From assembly GCA_024138015.1 (NCBI GenBank), contig JAMXBB010000009.1, forward strand, positions 96,146,098 through 96,210,097: a stretch of DNA of 64,000 nt. The letters are read 5' to 3'. Below are positions 24,194 to 35,400 of the stretch, piece by piece. Below the pieces are notes generated by a model. It was not told the origin of the DNA, made no database searches, and worked only from the letters and a program-made list of their open reading frames with translations. Each line of letters opens with the position of its first letter. Positions within the stretch are counted from its first letter, which is position 1. The position numbers and the translations under genes were made by a program. Origin of the DNA: Lumnitzera littorea. Lineage: Eukaryota; Streptophyta; Magnoliopsida; Myrtales; Combretaceae.

Positions 24194-27100
24194 TATAAGC
24201 CTCGCAACTAGCCATTCGAGATTTCAATCGATTGAAAGACTTGATCGAGCCTAAATTATAAAGTAAAGTTAGAAATATTAGTAAAATGACCCCGTAAGTT
24301 TGAATTTAAGAAAATAAGCAATAAAATAAGATTATAAAAATTCCAAATTTTAAATATCTAACTCGTTATTTATCGAAAATGCGTAAAATGCATTTCGATA
24401 ATTAACAAATCGTTAGAGATAAATTATATGTATACTAAAAATCATAAAATGATCTAAATAATATTTAGGAATATTTATTTGTATTATATATGAATTTACA
24501 CGTATGTAGAAATACACGTAATTACTTAAAATTCGCGAAATGTACTAAAATAATAAGAAATAATTAAAAAAATCAGGAAAAATATAGAAAAATGAGGAAA
24601 AGTCCAGAAGTGGGGCGTGGCAATTTGATATTGAAGAAAAAAAATTAACCAATTAAAATGCAACAAATAGAAAATGGAAAAAAGAAGAGATAAGGCAATT
24701 GTCTTGTTTAATTAATGCATAATAATTTCCCTAAAGCTCTATAAATAGCAAGAAAATTTCAGAAGCTCATTTGGTTAGTTTGGAGAGTGAGAAAAATAGG
24801 GAGAGGCGAAATTGAGAGAAAAATTAGGGTTAGGAAAAAATAAGAAAAAAAACTGTGCATTTAGGGCTATAAAGGGGAACCCACATCAGATGAGCAGCTG
24901 AAAGTAGACAGCTACCACCACCACATGGTGGTGGCAATGCCCAAACCGGCCGACAAGGCCACGGCGGCCGGCGGTGGCTAGAGCTACCCAGACTAATGAG
25001 TCCGATTTTTAGCCTAATTTTATATAATTTTGTAAAAAATAGTAAATATTGTTAGAAAATTATGAATTTTGTTATTCTGAAATATTTTTGTATATAGTTT
25101 TTAGGAAAAATATTATTTTGATGAAAATATGTCCCGTAATATATGGTCTTTAAGAAATCATGCAAAACCGAACATGTTTCGGTTTATAAATAAATGACCT
25201 TAAGAGTGTAGTTTTGAACCCAAAATTTTTGTGTAGACTACTTAGATGATATAGAATAGTGCTATGAAGCTCATTTTCAAAAATTAATTTTTGAAAATTT
25301 TAGATAATTTTTAGGCCCTAAAATGAGGCATAAAATGGGTAATTTAGGATTAATTAAGTAATTAAATAGTTAATTACTGATTTAGTGAATAAGTATATAT
25401 TTTAGGATATTAAAATCTAATGGAGTATGATACTTATAGCATTTAGGGTGTTAGATGTAATTATTAGGTTAATTATGTAGTAAATATGTAATATGGAAAA
25501 ATAGTACATTTTAAGTTAATTTTGTAAATTAGGGTAATTAGGTGTAAAATTTGATTTAGGATGAATTTAGAAATTTTTAAATGATAATTAATATTTGGAG
25601 AGAGTAATTAGAGTGATAAAAATATTAAATGTGTATTATGTACATAATAAGTAATAGTACGTAATACACAATTATTGGAAATATGATAAATAGAAAATAT
25701 TAGGATAAAAATTGATATTATATAAATAATAGAGATATATAATAAAACTGATTAAAAACTTAAATTTATGTAATTATATGAAAGATGTAAAAATTTCTCA
25801 CATCAAGAGTAAATTCGGTACACTAATAAGGATTTAAGTGTATTGGGTGAAATAAAATATTAATTAGAGGTAATGATAGTATTTAGGAGATCGAGAAGTA
25901 ATGTAATTAATTTTACATTATGAGTTGAAACGAATTTCTAAGGTTCGAGTATAAAACAATACTCAGAAATCAAACTAGAACCTAATTTAGAAATCAATGT
26001 GGAAACCGAACCCGAACCTAACCCCAAACCAAGAATAATTGTAAAAAACCTAAGACCTAGATAATTAAACATATTAAACCCTAAAAAAAACATAACAATA
26101 AGCGTTATAGGATAAAACGAACCTATAATAGTTATATGAAAAACTGAAACTACGTTTGTGTTATAAGGATGATCGGCGATGGCCTGAACAAGTCAGACCT
26201 CGAGTGAGTGAGCAAGGAGTTGAGGTAAGTTGGGATTAATACAATGCTATATTTTGGAGGCTTGAAATTATGCTTGGTTGTGCTTGTTAAATAGTCTGTG
26301 GCGTGCATGTGCTTGATTACGAGGGATGTTATGATTCTATCTGTTATCCTGACTTATATTGTATGGTTTATATGGAATGATTGATCACCCTAAATTGGAT
26401 CTAATCAAATATATGACCTATAATCATAATCGGACCTGCATGGCAACCCATTAGGGGAAACTTAGGACTCTCCAGCCAAATACCAACCCCTTTGAAAGAG
26501 ATAGCACAAGATTGTATAATGGTCCCTTCTTCATCTTTAGTCGAACTAAGTGACAGGAGAGGAGGTTGCGGCGAAGGTGAAGTCAATGGTTTGAAGGTAA
26601 TCGCGAGAAGAGCAAAGTCTCCATTGCACAAGCTTGGGTTTGGTCATGTGCTGTTGCATTAATGGTAACTCCTCAACCCGGATTAGAGCAGGCGAAATTT
26701 CTCTGATCTCACGACGGGCCGGACAACGTCGTGCGATAGCATTTGCTTGAACATGCATTGCACCTAATAAGTAGATTGATAACATTGTTGTGTTTATGGT
26801 ATGGTTTTAAGTCCTCCATCCTAACTTACTAAGCTGTGGTTGCTCATATCCCTATAGACGTCGTGCAAGTGCTAGCTAAGAAGCGGCAAACAACTACTCT
26901 GAAGCTAGCAACTGCTAGATCCTGAGGAGTGAGGAAAAACATTTAAAGAACAAACATATATTCTTAAGGTCTAAGTTTTGTTTTATTTTAAAATTTTTCA
27001 TTTTTGAATAATGTAATAACTGAATTATAGTGTATATATAAATTTTTTTCACTTTCTTAGGTAAATGACTTATTTAAATTACAAACTATTTACTTCAAAG

Positions 27101-27221
27101 CAGGTTAGTCGTGGACGCCTTGTGTAGATCAGGTCTAAGATAACGGTTGTAAGGCCAACTTCTATCTTAGGATGGTTTACACGGCGGGGCTGTTACAACT
27201 CTGCCGCTTCGGGGCATGATA
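24194..27221 (+). mobile_element. Solo long LTR (copy 1), nested in the Athila-like element
   Basis: Begins TATAAGCCTC (from TGTAAACTCC-type) and ends GGGGCATGATA (from GTGACA-type), aligning with both ends of the copy at 34194-37736. Flanking 5-mers ATGCC and GTGCC suggest a decayed target duplication; removing the insert gives GGCATGCCTACCAAGCG. A TATA box CTATAAATAG lies at 24738-24747, followed by a purine-rich leader and a GC-rich block near 24940-24990, as in a long U3-R promoter. No coding sequence, no partner LTR. Confidence 0.75.
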
Positions 27222-27369
27222 GTGCCTACCAAGCGTTCGATAAAATTCACCAATGACTTTCATTATACTTTCTTCCACATTTGTGTTTACTTCTTACATT
27301 GTTTTTCATTCTAAGTGTGGAGAAGTGTTAGTGACCATTTGTTGACTTTAATTGAACTCTTTTTCATAT

Positions 27370-27510
27370 AGGAAATGGCACCAAGACAAAAAGTGTGAAG
27401 TCAAACATAAGGAAGAGGCTACTTAAGAGGAAAGTTCAAAAGAGGAAGTTGATGATGAAGATCCAAATTTTGAGGAGAACAATGACAATTTCATAGATGA
27501 TGATTAAGGG
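27370..27510 (+). pseudogene. Short coding remnant in the Athila-like element
   Basis: ATGGCACCAAGACAAAAAG at 27375 opens a reading that stops after seven codons. The following DNA is rich in acidic codons (D-D-E-D-P-N-F-E-E) up to about 27506. It resembles the start of a basic-then-acidic Athila internal protein but is dead. Confidence 0.3.
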
Positions 27511-29053
27511 GATGTGGCTATTTTTCTTTTCATATTATTGCTTGGGATGTATTTAAGTTTTACAAACTTAGTCTCTTTACTAGATGCTTTTATTTGTTTT
27601 AGGTTTTGCTTTTCTCTTTTATGTTTTCTTTTGTGTTTTGATGGAAGGACAATGTTTATTACTTAAACGTCTTGGAATTGAAGGTCAAAGATTTTAGCTA
27701 GAGATGTTATTTTTTGAAATTACAAGTTTGATATTAGTTGCCTCATAACTTATAGATACTATGCTTGCACTTAGTTTCTCAATTTTCAAGGAAGCATTAG
27801 TTCTTTTCCCACTTTTATATTCCTTCACTCATACACATTTTGCATTGATATATATTTCATTTATGACTTATTTTGTACATTAAGGACAATGTATGGTTTT
27901 CAGTGTGAGGAAGGGGATATAGAAACCATTACTAGGTGACCATTTCTTTTTTTTTTTTTTCATTGCACTTAACCTAATTATTTTAGTTGACTTGCAAATA
28001 TTTGGAGAATTAGAAACTTCTAATGGATTGTAATGAATATTTTCTTTGACGATTAAATTACACTTTCCAAGAGTTGATAGGTAAAATCTATATAGAGTAA
28101 AGTTATGGGTTATTTAGCCTAGGATTTTAAGATTTAGGAAAAGCAACATCACTAGTTATGAGTTAGTCATGACTATTTTCAAAGCTTACTTTGATATATA
28201 CTTTCCTCTTAGATGACTTTAGAGCCCTATTAGTAAACAAATAGATGAAATTCATCTTTTGAGAAACCCTTAAAAACTTGAAATAATTGGAGGTAGGAAG
28301 TGATAACAATGGCATGAATAATCAATAAGAAAAAGGAAAAACTGATAAGAATTCGTCTTGATCCCTTAAAAGAACGAGGTTGAAATCTATCGCCAATGTC
28401 AAAGTAAACTTAAAGAATAAGTTAATATAGATCAACCTTGATCCCTCAAAAGAGCAAGGTTCTTTCCCGCTACCAATATAAAGGCTAAGTTAGTATAAAT
28501 TGATATTGGTCTGTTAGAAGAGCGAGGTCCTCTCCCGTTGCCAACACAATCATCCTGAAATAATGTACTTAATTAATATTACAAATTAAGTGAATTTGAA
28601 ACCTTCCTAACGAAAGTATGAACTAAGGGAATTATTAAAGAATGAGTAGATGCAGTATATGTTTACTCTAAATTATAGTGCTTAGCGAGATTAAAGAGAG
28701 GGTTATATAAATTTTAGTTAAATAGGTTAAAATTTTTATGACTCTTTCCCGATCGATAAGTTGTTAAATCTGAATAGGAATCTTTTATTAAATGATCCTA
28801 ATAAACTTTAATTTACATAGATTATCTAATAAACTCTGATACTTTTTATCCTTTGAACATCAAGAAAAAGATTAAGTATAAGGAGTTAAGGAAGTTGTTT
28901 AAAGAAAATTGATTAGAGTTGCAAGTTTAATCTTTTTCCAAGTTAAGTGTAAATTTTGGTCAGTTTTATAATTAATGATAGTTTTTAGTAAAGATTTCTT
29001 GTCTTGATTTTTTTTTTTTTTTAATCTATTTGCTTGAGGACAAGTGAATTCTT
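27511..29053. other. Non-coding 3' internal region of the Athila-like element
   Basis: AT-rich with no domains. Three related segments of about 70 bases containing 'agagcgaggt(t/c)c' and 'cgttgccaa'-like words occur near 28365, 28440 and 28510, so it holds a degenerate short tandem repeat. Confidence 0.4.
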
Positions 29054-29068
29054 AAGTGTGGGGAAGTT
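29054..29068 (+). other. Polypurine tract of the Athila-like element
   Basis: AAGTGTGGGGAAGTT immediately precedes the TGATAAGC start of the 3' LTR, as in Athila elements. Confidence 0.65.
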
Positions 29069-30435
29069 TGATAAGCTCTAAATTGTTTATATTTTATTTA
29101 GTGATTTTTCATGATTTTCCCTTGAAATTTGAGTTTATTTTTAGATAGTGATACTTAATTGACTAAAATCTTGATTTCTAGATTTTGGAACAATCTACAT
29201 GAGAAAATGAGAAGATAGAAATAAGCTCCACTTAATTAGGAGCTAAAATGAGCAAGTTATGAAGATTTGAAGATCGATACACCAGAACGACATGATTGTG
29301 TCATTTATAAACAAATTTGAAGTGATTTTTAAGTGACCATAGCTAGCTACATGACTTAAGGACAACCATGTCCTTGGTCATGTTGTTCCCTACGTTGAAA
29401 AAATATAACCAAAAAAGAAAAGAAGCTTCCACAACTGGTTACATGACTAAGGGACACAGTCATGTCCTTTGTCGTGTTAGTTATAGCAACCTTTATTTTT
29501 CCTATCCTCTATATAAAGCTTCTTTAGGGGGTTTTTTAAGAAGAACTTTAGATAACCTTTGGAGAGCTTTTCAAGAAGAAGAACACTCAAGAGAGTAAGG
29601 GGCATCAAGGCTTCAAGATTCAAGATTTATTTGATTTCATGATTCACTTTTCTACGTTTTCTTTATTTTTTGTTGCAAGATTTTTACTTTGTCATGCATA
29701 GAGAGTAAATCCTTTCTATCTAGGTTTTATCTAGGTCTTGTGGAACCTAGATCTATTTATGTGATATGGATTTTTATTAGATCTAATTGATTCTTTTTTT
29801 TTTTCCTTGATTCAATTATGTGTGCTTAATTCTTTAGATTGTTATTTCCGTGAGTAGTGATCTAACTTTTATATCTTATAAGAGAATCAAGAGATTTCTT
29901 ATAAAATTAAATCTAGGCATGATAAAAATTATTGTAAATTAGAGATAATTTGCAAAATCTTTCCAGAATCTTGATTTATATTTTAGAGGATTCATTATGC
30001 AATAATGCAATTTTAGGTCATATTATTGAGAAAAGATTCTAAGAGGTAATTTTAAGATTAAGGTCAATAGATTTGAGAAAGTAACTAACTTTAATAGAGA
30101 ATTCTTCCGCTTAAAAAGAATAAAGAAAGAATTAGATTATCTTTAAAGAAAATTGCATGTTTAGGTCTAGGAAAAGCAAGAATCTAGATATGTTACTAAA
30201 TCTTGAATTAATTTACACTTTGACCGCTTTCTTGTTTAAGTTCTTAAATAATTCTTAATTAGATGATAATTTATTAGTTGTTGCAATTTAATTTAGGTTC
30301 TTTAAGTTTCTTGTACTCGAATTCCCTAGTTAGATAATAGAGATCTACTAAGCATTAGTAATCAAAGTCCCTAAAAGATCAACACTTAGACTTAATCCGC
30401 TACTACAATTTGATAGGTACACTTGCCTTATATCA
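29069..30435 (+). repeat. 3' LTR of the Athila-like element (1367 bp)
   Basis: TGATAAGC...TATATCA. Contains a near-perfect palindrome, ACATGACTTAAGGACA (29349-29364) against TGTCCTTGGTCATGT (29369-29383), and a second weaker one at 29441-29477. The 5' LTR carries equivalents at the same places. Confidence 0.85.
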
Positions 30436-31690
30436 ATTACCTCCTCAAGCACATAGTCGAAGAGCCATTATAGGAAATACTCGAGATCTAACCCTCTTAA
30501 GCTGAGCCTTGCTAGATAGACCTAATCATTGAGCATTTGAAGTCCAAAGCACTGCCTAATAATAAGGTTAAGGCTAAGAGATTAGCCTATGCTACGACAT
30601 ATTATACCCTTATGACAACACACTCTATCACTACGGACATAGTGTCCTACTTTTTTGATGTCTCAGACCCAAGGAAGGCACCCACACCCTTGAAGAGCTA
30701 CATACCAGAGTTTGCAACAACCAAATTCAAGCCTAAGCTTTATACATTCAAGCTCAAGCTCTATACATTTTAGCTATCTACTTCGGCTACTACCAGTCAA
30801 CCATGAAGGAAGATATAAAGGCTATGGCTCAAAAGTGTCACAAGTGTTAGAAGCATGCACTCATTAACCATACCTCGAGCACCTACCTCCACCACATGAC
30901 AAGCCCATGGTCATTTGCCCAGTGGAGACTCAACATTCCCGAAACCTTTCCCAAAGCATTTATAGGTCGTCAGTTCATCATGGTGGTTATGGACTATTTC
31001 AACAAGTGAGTCGGAGATCAAGCAGTCGTAAGTATCATAGTCAGAGTAATCGAAGGCTTCATCCTCACCAACATTCTCACCAGGTTCAAGGCACCCTATG
31101 CCCTAATCACCGGCAATGGCAAGCAATTCGATAGTGCTAAGTTCAAAGGATTCTGTAAGAAGCACTACATAAGGCTCCACTACACCTTGGTGGCTCAACC
31201 TCAATCCAACGACTAATGGGAAGCAATCAATAAGATTGTCCTTGGCTGCTTGAAGAAAAGAGTAGAACAAGCAGAGTAGAAGTGAGCAAACGAGCTTCCC
31301 AATAGCCTTTGGGGATACTAGATAACTCATAGGACTTCTACTGAAGAAACGCCCTTCTATCTTGCCTTTGGATTTGAATTTGTCCTAACCATTGAGCTAG
31401 AGCTACCAACGATAGAGCTTAGGTAGTAACCTATCAATAATGGGTAGCCTGATACTACAACAAGAAGGTCAAATGCAAGGTCTTCCACCCTAAAGACCTA
31501 GGGTGTTGGAAAGAAGAAGCTACAAGCTCCCAAGAAGAGCATAGAAAGCTCACACCAAACTAGGAGTACCCTGTACAAGTGAAGGAGGATACATGCAATA
31601 AGACCTATAGGTTAGAGACCCTTGACGGATAACCCATCCCAAGGGCTTAGAACACAAGTAACTTAAGGCCCTATTTTGTATAAAGTTTTG
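30436..31690 (+). pseudogene. RNase H end and integrase remnant of Tat element A
   Basis: Resumes directly after the Athila-like element and matches in order the other Tat element at 58510-59820. Recognisable parts are the YFGYYQSTMKED-like stretch and the zinc-binding region (H-K-C then H-A) near 30785-30860, the integrase core around 30960-31230, and the C-terminal segment near 31560-31660 (E-V-P-C-T-S-E-G-like, then L-D-G). Stops and frameshifts are frequent. Confidence 0.7.
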
Positions 31691-32450
31691 TGATCAGCTC
31701 GTTTTACATGTATATATTTAAGAGTTAATGAAAGATAAGTTCCCTACACTTGTCTATTGTCCTCCTCTACTAATTTACACGTTGATTTTCATCCCCAAAC
31801 CTAACTCCTCACCAATACTAATATCGACATCTAAGGGACGAAAGGGCCCAAGCACGATCGAATCAATATACCTCTTCAACACCCAAACACACTCATCAAT
31901 CCTTACACTCAAGAGCTTCAAAACCTTGAGCAAAAGGGTCGACCTAATTCCCCGGCCTTGGGTACACTAATGGTACTTACACTTGAATGATTAATGATAC
32001 AAGACTAAGTACACTAGCCCAACTTGTATATTGGTTCCCTACCAACATGCTAAGGCATCTTGCAAGCAAAGTGCCAACCAAGATGCATAAGACCTAAGCC
32101 TAAAGCATCCCATTCTTAGCCGAACCAACCTAACCGAGGTACTACAATGCCAAGTACTAAGCAAGACGTTATCCTAGAGACTTGAGCAACTCTCATAAGC
32201 TTAAGCTTTACATTTCACTCGACCACTTAGTGTTTAATGAACACTTAAACATATAAGCTAGGAACAAGCACCCAAGCTTGATGAGCAACAAAGTAAACTA
32301 AGGAGAATAAAGTACAAGTAAACAAGGAAAGTTGGAGAAAAAACTACTTCCATTGATTCATTAAATATATACAACGCTTTAGGGTTGGGATGCTGACCTT
32401 GAGTATAACAAAAAAAAAAAAAAAAGAAAGGAAAGAAATACACAAAATGG
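31690..32450 (+). other. 3' untranslated spacer of Tat element A
   Basis: Between pol and the antisense ORF; no coding sequence. The stretch at 32350-32405 (CCATTGATTCATTAAATA...) aligns with 60331-60390 of the other Tat element, which fixes both as the same position in the family. Confidence 0.5.
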
Positions 32451-35400
32451 GGACGAAAGAGGAAGAAAAGCCCTTACAAAAGACTCCTACTAAACCCCAA
32501 CCGAGTCATTGTGTTCACTTTCCCCGACAGACCCTTCAATCGAACCCTCGAAGGCCTCCGATGCGACGTCATCGAGCTAATCTAAGAACTCAAGGTCGAG
32601 TTGCAAATACTATCGGTACTCGTCATCCCGAACCATCCATCCTCTATCCAACCCAAATTTAGCTATCACCTTCTTGAACTCAGGCCCTAAAGTGATATCG
32701 TAGAAGATCTTCTAGATGACCTTTAGGGTCATGTCCTGACCATCCTACAGCTTGGCTTCCTAAGCGTAGAACCCAACTTGAGCCTCCTCGAGCTCTTTCT
32801 TCTTCCCTTCCAACTTAACCTTGAGCTCAGCATGCTTGTGCACACGAACATCTAAGGAGGCCTTTAAGGCTTGTGCTTCTACCTACACTTAAGCCACCCA
32901 ATCTGCAAGGTCCTTATTCCATTACTTAAGGCCTTGATGGGTAGAGGTCAAGTTCTCAATGTACCCTTTCTCCGCCATGACCTCCTCCTTAAGCTTAAAG
33001 ACATGCTCCTCTAACCTAATGGTCCTCACGCGTACCACTCGCGAAACATTAAGATTGAACATCAAACCACTACGAAATACTTATAACAAAAAAAAAAAAG
33101 AAAGAAAGAACATACCTCCACCACAATGCCACAATTGTAGTGGAAGGCATGGTGATAGATTACGATGGTCTATACATGAGCAAACAAAAAATCACAGTAT
33201 GAGCTAACTTAGGAACATAAAAGTACTGAAGGGGAACTTCAACTTACCTCTTACAGTTTATCCAAGGTCATCTCCTCGGACTAGACCCCTAGCAGGCTAT
33301 TGAACCGCTTGGAGAGGTTCAACCCAAAGTCAACAGGTCTGGAAACCAATAAGTGTTGCGATGGATCACTATTGCTCAAGATAGCCAGCAACCTATGGTC
33401 TTGGCACTTGCTAGTATGGCTTTCAATACCTCTGTAGCTGGCCCCTTGACCCTTCATCGATGAGCTCGTTCCCAATCTAGAGCCCAACATCAAATACCGA
33501 GGTTAGCTTACCTACGCCCCCTTCAGGAGTCTGAGTTGCCATTGTAGCCGGGGGAACCCCTTTGGCACAACCTCAACAACAAGCCCCCTCAAGCCTTCCA
33601 GTTATTCTCTCCTATTTAGGGAGCCAACCCTTAGTAGCCAAGGCGCTTATACCTCCAGTCTGGGTCTTCTTTTTCTTCGAGGCAACCAATGCTTGCATCT
33701 ACCTTTCGCTTATTACCGCCAAGGATTACCTAAAGTTGTCAACACAGATCTGCAAAGCTGAGAGCACAATGAAACGGTTAGTCAGTAAACTAAATAAACA
33801 AAAACTAAACTTACAAGGTAAAGGATTAGTAGCCTCGAGTGCCCCTTTCGCAACAACAGCGTAGCATGATGAACTCCCGGCCATCCCTCTTAGGTTAGGA
33901 TCATGCCCAGTACCTGTCTCCCTACCAAACAACAGCGTCCTTTAAACATAGTTATTGACCAACATCGGAAGGTTAAGGCCTCCATGCTAAAACATAATAT
34001 CGAGGATCTCATCCCTAATGTCCTCGTCCTTAAGGCTGAAATGCTCAACCACTATTGTCTTGATTAGCTTTACTCACACGATGGGAAAGGGTACACTCTT
34101 AATCAACCTGACTTAAAAGAACTTATGCTTCCAACTCTCCACCTTTGACTTCAGATCGTTGAAGATCTTTTCATGATCACCGTGGGCATAGATTGTAAAC
34201 TCCCAAAATTGAGTTTAGGACAACCAAACCTAGATTTAGAGCTTTTAGGGAAACTTATCCAATTAAGCCCAAACTTTACGACTAGAATAAAAAAGTTAGT
34301 CGAAATATTACAGTGAAGTTAGATTTTAGAAATAATGACCCAAAATCCCAATTTTGCCCTTAGAAGTAGGAATATTCAATATAGCACTAAAATGTTCGGA
34401 ACTCCTAAAATCGAACATAGATTGCGATGAGAACTTAAAGATAAATTAATTGAGCTATAAAATGAGATAATATAGTATAATTTACTATATAAAAATACAC
34501 GTAATTTTATGAGTATATCCGATATAAATAATAATTATACCAGTAAATTAACCATAAATTACGTAATTATATATATATTTTGTTGAAATCATAAAATTAA
34601 CTTTAGAACATATCCTAAAAATAAAAGATATGTTAGAAACTTAATTATATGAGTATAATTATATATTAAGCGTGATATTTACAAGGGATATATACTCGTA
34701 TATTAAGTAAATAATTAAGTATTAATAAAATATACTCAAAATACCTAAATAATTGCAAAATCTTATCCAAAAAGCCTTCCAATTGCTAATTCAAGTCTGG
34801 AAATTGTTGGAAATCATCAAAGCTAGACGATTGCTGAATCAAAAGGTAAAATTTATAAGCAAATGACACCTCCTACTTGCAATTAATGAAGGAAAAAACA
34901 AGAAAAAAATAAATATATAAATAAAGGAAAAAGAAACCAACCTAAACCATTATAAATCTATTGAAAACATCATTTTAAATCTTTTGAAACCAGAAACAAT
35001 AAAAAGAAAAATTAGAAAAAAATTGTAGAAAATAAAAAGAAATTAAGAAAAACAGGAGAAAAATTCGTGATAGGGTAGAACCATAACCTAAAGTGATTCT
35101 ATTGTGGAGCCCGACCAGACACCACCAATCACCAGTGTGCCTAGACCGTCCGATAACCACCCAATCGTCACCGACCACCACAGCACTCAAAACACTAAGG
35201 TTGATTTCCTGCCCTGTTTTTCAATAATTCTTAAAAATTAGTAAATCCACCTAGAAAATTATGAAAAAAATTGTACTTAGGTTATTTTAAACATGCTTTC
35301 ATGTGATATTTTTATTTTTGAAAAATTCATAATATTTAATATACTTTCTTAAGAAATCTAGTGTTCACCCAAATTTATATTTGTAAAATAAATGTACTAA

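Larger units (their letters stand above)
20392..30435 (+). mobile_element. Athila-like non-autonomous LTR element, nested in Tat element A
   Basis: Paired LTRs (20392-21749 and 29069-30435) begin TGATAA and end TATATCA. Downstream of the first lies GCCGTTGCCGGGGACT (21760-21775), matching the primer-binding region of Athila-type elements. A purine-rich tract AAGTGTGGGGAAGTT lies just before the second. Flanking 5-mers ACTAT and ATTAC differ only by C/T changes, and removing the insertion restores a sequence alignable to the other Tat element near 58510. With the nested solo LTR removed it is about 7 kb, yet no protease, RT or integrase was seen. It is therefore read as a pol-less (LARD-like) derivative that depended on other elements. 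Confidence 0.85.
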
